Assembly: GCF_037890675.1 (NCBI RefSeq)
Contig: NZ_CP149574.1
Coordinates: 4,564,874-4,628,873 of the forward strand
Length of the DNA stretch: 64,000 nucleotides
Direction of reading: 5' to 3'
Source of the DNA: Methylovirgula sp. 4M-Z18
GTDB taxonomy: Bacteria; Pseudomonadota; Alphaproteobacteria; Rhizobiales; Beijerinckiaceae
Part shown: one piece after another, positions 61,586-64,000 of the stretch
How the letters are laid out: each line of letters starts with the position of its first letter
Numbering within the stretch: the stretch's first letter is position 1
Translations under genes and position numbers: made by a program
Notes under the pieces: generated by a model
The model's input: the letters and a program-made list of their open reading frames with translations, nothing else
Told to the model about the DNA's origin: nothing
Databases searched by the model: none

Positions 61586-62170
61586 GTGGTCGAAGACCGG
61601 CTCAGCCAGCAGGATCAGATTGAGTTGATCGACCGCGTTGCCGCCTCCGGCGATCGCGACGCGTTTGCGCGCCTGTTCGACTATTTTGCTCCGCGCCTGA
61701 ATGCCTATCTGCAAAAGCTCGGACTCGACCGCGGTGCGGCGGAGGAAATCGCCCAGGAGGTGATGGTGACCCTGTGGCGCAAGGCCGCCCTGTTCAATCC
61801 GGAAAAATCCTCCGTCGCCACCTGGCTCTACCGGATCGCCCGCAACCTGCGCATCGACCTGCAGCGGCGCGAGCGCCTCACCTTCGTCGATCCGCAGGAC
61901 TCAGGGCTAGAGAACGTCGACAGCGACGAACCGGGGGCGGATATTGTCATGGAACTGCAATTGCGGGATGATCTGCTCCGCGCCGCCCTGGCGCACCTGC
62001 CGGAGGAGCAATTGGCCCTGGTCCGTTTTGCCTTCTTCGACGGGCTGTCCCATGCAGATATCGCCGTGCGCACCGGATTGCCGCTCGGCACCGTGAAATC
62101 GCGCATCCGCCTCGCCTTCGCGCGCCTGCGCCACATTTTGGAAACGACTACGTCAGACACGGATAGGTAG
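61586..62170 (+). CDS. ECF-type RNA polymerase sigma factor
   Basis: 194 residues from a GTG. Region 2 (RDAFARLFDYFAPRLNAYLQ, AEEIAQEVMVTLWRKAALFN, SSVATWLYRIARNLRIDLQR) and region 4 (LPEEQLALVRFAFFDGLSHA, DIAVRTGLPLGTVKSRIRLA) are complete, with the linker of an RpoE/ECF11-like factor. ECF11 factors normally precede a ChrR zinc anti-sigma gene; here the next gene is a quinone oxidoreductase, 9 bp away. Confidence 0.92.
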   Translation: MVEDRLSQQDQIELIDRVAASGDRDAFARLFDYFAPRLNAYLQKLGLDRGAAEEIAQEVMVTLWRKAALFNPEKSSVATWLYRIARNLRIDLQRRERLTFVDPQDSGLENVDSDEPGADIVMELQLRDDLLRAALAHLPEEQLALVRFAFFDGLSHADIAVRTGLPLGTVKSRIRLAFARLRHILETTTSDTDR

Positions 62171-62178
62171 GGGTCTCC

Positions 62179-63153
62179 ATGAAAGCTGTCCTGTGCCGCG
62201 CCTACGGACCGCCGGAAAATCTGGTGGTTGAAACGTTGAACGACCCGATCGCCGGACCGGGCGAAATCGTCGTCGAGACGACTTATATCGGCCTCAATTT
62301 CTTCGATACGCTGATCATCGAAAACAAATACCAGATCAAGCCGCCGCTGCCCTTTTCGCCGGGCGCGGAATTTGCCGGCCGCATCGGTGAAATCGGCGCC
62401 GATGTCACCGGCTTCCAGATCGGCGACCGGGTCATGGGCTTCATCGGCTATGGTGCCTGCCGGTCGAAGGTGCTGTGCAAGGCCGCGGATCTCATCCACA
62501 TTCCCGAGGGCCTGTCGGACGAGCAGGCGGCGGGCCTGACCGTGACCTATGGCACTGCCCTGCACAGCCTGAAACAGCGGGCGCAGATGCGCCCGGGCGA
62601 GACTTTGGCGGTTCTCGGCGCGTCGGGCGGCGTCGGCATTGCGGCGGTGGAAATCGGCCGCCTGATGGGCGCCAAGGTGATTGCCTGCGCCTCGAACGAG
62701 GAAAAACTTGCCTTCGCCGTGCAGCACGGGGCGTCCGAGCGGGTCGACTACGGTCATCAGGATCTCAAGGAAGCTTTGCGCACCCTGACCGGCGGCAACG
62801 GCGTCGATGTGATTTACGATCCCGTCGGCGGGCAACTCAGCGAGGCAGCGCTGCGCTCCATCGCCTGGCAGGGCCGGTTTTTGGTCGTCGGCTTCGCCTC
62901 GGGCGAGATTCCGAAAGTGCCGCTCAATCTCGCTTTGCTGAAAGGATGCGATGTGCTGGGCGTGTCCTGGGGGGAATTCGTGAAACGCTCGCCGCAAGGC
63001 CATCGCGAGAATATGGCGCAGCTCGCCGCCTGGGCCGCGACCCGGACGCTTTCGGCGCATGTGCATGCCGTCTACCCGATGGAACAGATCGCAACGGCGC
63101 TGGGCGTCATCCGCCGCCGCGAGGCAAACGGCAAAGTGGTGATCAAGGCTTGA
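62179..63153 (+). CDS. NADPH:quinone oxidoreductase family protein (MDR, zinc-free)
   Basis: 324 residues. MKAVLCRAYGPPENLVVETL, YIGLNFFDTLIIENKYQIKP, SPGAEFAGRIGEIGADVTGF and the NADPH-binding loop VLGASGGVGIAAVEIGRLMG are the QOR/zeta-crystallin landmarks. The structural and catalytic zinc ligands of alcohol dehydrogenases are absent. It reduces quinones or enoyl compounds and may use the upstream sigma factor's transcript. Confidence 0.92.
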   Translation: MKAVLCRAYGPPENLVVETLNDPIAGPGEIVVETTYIGLNFFDTLIIENKYQIKPPLPFSPGAEFAGRIGEIGADVTGFQIGDRVMGFIGYGACRSKVLCKAADLIHIPEGLSDEQAAGLTVTYGTALHSLKQRAQMRPGETLAVLGASGGVGIAAVEIGRLMGAKVIACASNEEKLAFAVQHGASERVDYGHQDLKEALRTLTGGNGVDVIYDPVGGQLSEAALRSIAWQGRFLVVGFASGEIPKVPLNLALLKGCDVLGVSWGEFVKRSPQGHRENMAQLAAWAATRTLSAHVHAVYPMEQIATALGVIRRREANGKVVIKA

Positions 63154-63155
63154 AC

Positions 63156-63215
63156 GGAGCGCGGCCATCCTGGCCGTATGGGTTGCGTTGTCGCATGCGG
63201 CCTGGAAGGCCGCGT
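63156..63215. repeat. Long imperfect hairpin, family C
   Basis: GGAGCGCGGCCATCCTGGCC-GTATG (63156-63180) pairs with CATGCGGCCTGGAAGGCC-GCGTTCC (about 63194-63217) at most positions. It lies between the convergent quinone oxidoreductase and ccmG genes and probably ends both transcripts. Confidence 0.7.
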
Positions 63216-63224
63216 TCCATTCAA

Positions 63225-63812
63225 CTATTGCAAGGCTTTCTTCAGCTCCGGCAGCAGGACCGCCTGCATGCTCTCTTCGGTCAGCGGGCCGACGAATTTG
63301 TAGGCGATCGTGCCGTCACCCCGCACGATGAAGGTCTCCGGCACGCCGTACACGCCCCAATCGATGCCGACCCGGCCCGACGAATCGTCGCCGATCTGCG
63401 CATAAGGATCACCCTTCGCGCCTAGGAACCGGCGCGTGTTTTCCGCTTCGTCCTTGTACGCCATGCCAAAGATGCGGACGCCCTTGGCGCGTAGATCCGC
63501 ATCATTCGCAAGCTGCATCAGAATGGGATGTTCCTCGTGGCAGGGCACGCACCAGGAGGCGAAGACATTGACCAGGGTGACATGGCCCTGCTGCAGATCG
63601 CTTTGCGAAAAGCCCTGCGCCTCAGGCATCGAGGCGGGCGGCGGCAATTGGAAGGCGGGCGCCGGTTTGCCGAGCAAGGCGGACGGGATGCGCGAGGCGT
63701 CGCCGGCGCCGAGCCGCACGTAAAACAGAATCGCCAGCGCGATGAGAACGACGAGCGGCAGGAAAATGATGACGCGCCGGACACTGCCGGTGTTTGTCTC
63801 AACCGATGTCAT
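63225..63812 (-). CDS. ccmG: Thiol:disulfide interchange protein CcmG/DsbE
   Basis: 195 residues from MTSVETNTGSVRRVIIFLPL. One N-terminal membrane anchor, then a thioredoxin fold with the active site VFASWCVPCHEEHPI and the cis-Pro region WGVYGVPETFIVRGDGTIAY. It faces the periplasm and keeps apocytochrome c heme-site cysteines reduced. The start overlaps the ccmD stop (ATGA), so it is coupled to ccmD. Confidence 0.93.
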   Translation of the reverse strand: MTSVETNTGSVRRVIIFLPLVVLIALAILFYVRLGAGDASRIPSALLGKPAPAFQLPPPASMPEAQGFSQSDLQQGHVTLVNVFASWCVPCHEEHPILMQLANDADLRAKGVRIFGMAYKDEAENTRRFLGAKGDPYAQIGDDSSGRVGIDWGVYGVPETFIVRGDGTIAYKFVGPLTEESMQAVLLPELKKALQ

Positions 63813-63955
63813 GCGTCGCGATCGTCCTTGAATTTCGTCAAGGCGCGCATCAGGCGGCGGTAATCCAGCCAAGCGGCCGCAATCATCGCCGCCACGACGA
63901 CGCCGGCGACCGCATAGGCGGCGAGAATGAAGCCGGTATGCGGATCTTCGATCAT
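63809..63955 (-). CDS. ccmD: Heme exporter protein D
   Basis: 48 residues. The sequence MIEDPHTGFILAAYAVAGVV and then VAAMIAAAWLDYRRLMRALT has the typical CcmD layout: short N-terminus, one membrane helix and a basic cytoplasmic tail with LDYRRL. CcmD helps CcmABC release holo-CcmE. Both ends overlap neighbours by 4 nt (ATGA), which marks a tightly coupled operon. Confidence 0.92.
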   Translation of the reverse strand: MIEDPHTGFILAAYAVAGVVVAAMIAAAWLDYRRLMRALTKFKDDRDA

Positions 63956-64000
63956 GACGCCAGCATCCTTGCAGCATTCGGCCCATCGGCACCTTGTGCC
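63952..64000 (-). CDS. ccmC: Heme exporter protein C, C-terminal end
   Basis: The frame that ends at TGA 63952-63954 reads AQGADGPNAARMLAS and leaves the window at its right edge. Only 15 residues are visible, so the identity rests on position: it overlaps ccmD by 4 nt in the canonical ccmC-ccmD-ccmG order. Confidence 0.6.
   Translation of the reverse strand, partial: AQGADGPNAARMLAS

Overview
The window looks like chromosomal DNA of a GC-rich alphaproteobacterium, most probably of the order Hyphomicrobiales (Rhizobiales). The reasons are a class I (archaeal-type) lysyl-tRNA synthetase, a membrane-bound ferritin MbfA gene preceded by an Irr-type palindrome, an IalB-family protein, a transglutaminase-like cysteine peptidase of the BTLCP type, a ybhL-leader-like hairpin before a Bax-inhibitor-1 gene, an inositol (iol) operon with an RpiR-type regulator, and GC-rich palindromic intergenic repeats. 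The family cannot be fixed from the sequence alone.

Layout. 1-5.6 kb: end of a secreted-protein gene, cyclopropane fatty acid synthase, a frameshifted small gene, an IS110-family element lying between two REP-like repeats, a methyltransferase/AraC pair bracketed by a short direct repeat, and thpR. 5.8-13.6 kb: tas-like reductase, tesA divergent from ybbA-ybbP, a Bax-inhibitor-1 gene, aidB. 13.6-15.5 kb is a scarred stretch: a ParE/RHH toxin-antitoxin module sitting between the aidB 3' end and a diverged second copy of that 3' end, a small conserved gene, and a broken GNAT gene. 15.8-30 kb: rpsA, a glycosyltransferase-like protein with a coiled coil, a TPR protein, elaA, a cupredoxin-FTR1 iron uptake pair, an Hsp70 of the YegD type, lysE/lrp, an M17 aminopeptidase and a hydantoinase-family gene. 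29.2-40.1 kb: inositol catabolism (Gfo/Idh/MocA dehydrogenase, RpiR regulator, iolG, SDR, iolC-DUF2090, iolD, iolE, iolB). 40.3-47.2 kb: HAD phosphatase, L,D-transpeptidase, response regulator, cyclic-nucleotide-binding protein, ccmBA, aconitase. 47.2-53.4 kb: a DUF559 nuclease gene bracketed by inverted palindromic repeats, TetR/aldo-keto reductase pair, mbfA, a solute-binding protein, a flavin reductase-like protein and a class A beta-lactamase. 53.5-64 kb: FMN reductase, monooxygenase-like protein, lysK, universal stress protein, DUF952-pyrD, xth, phhB, ialB, an ECF sigma factor, a quinone oxidoreductase and ccmCDG (ccmC partial).

How the parts work together. The iol genes form a coherent pathway: IolG oxidises myo-inositol, IolE dehydrates the inosose, IolD opens the ring, IolB isomerises the product, IolC phosphorylates it and its DUF2090 domain probably cleaves it. 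Three sites of the form GGAA-N6-TTCT (one in the variant GAAA-N6-TTCT) lie in the two divergent promoter regions and suggest one RpiR-type regulator controls both. The ccm genes for cytochrome c maturation are split into ccmAB (42.9-44.3 kb) and ccmCDG (63.2-64 kb).

The most unusual layer is intergenic. At least three families of palindromic repeats are scattered through the window: a REP-like one containing GCAATCCA, a CCTTCTCCC...GGGAGAAGG family with about eleven copies, and a long GC-rich hairpin. A DUF559 nuclease gene is framed by inverted copies of the second family, one of which has two extra perfect palindromes in its loop. The IS110 element sits between an inverted pair of the first family. 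Two small accessory cassettes are bracketed by duplicated 3' ends of neighbouring genes.
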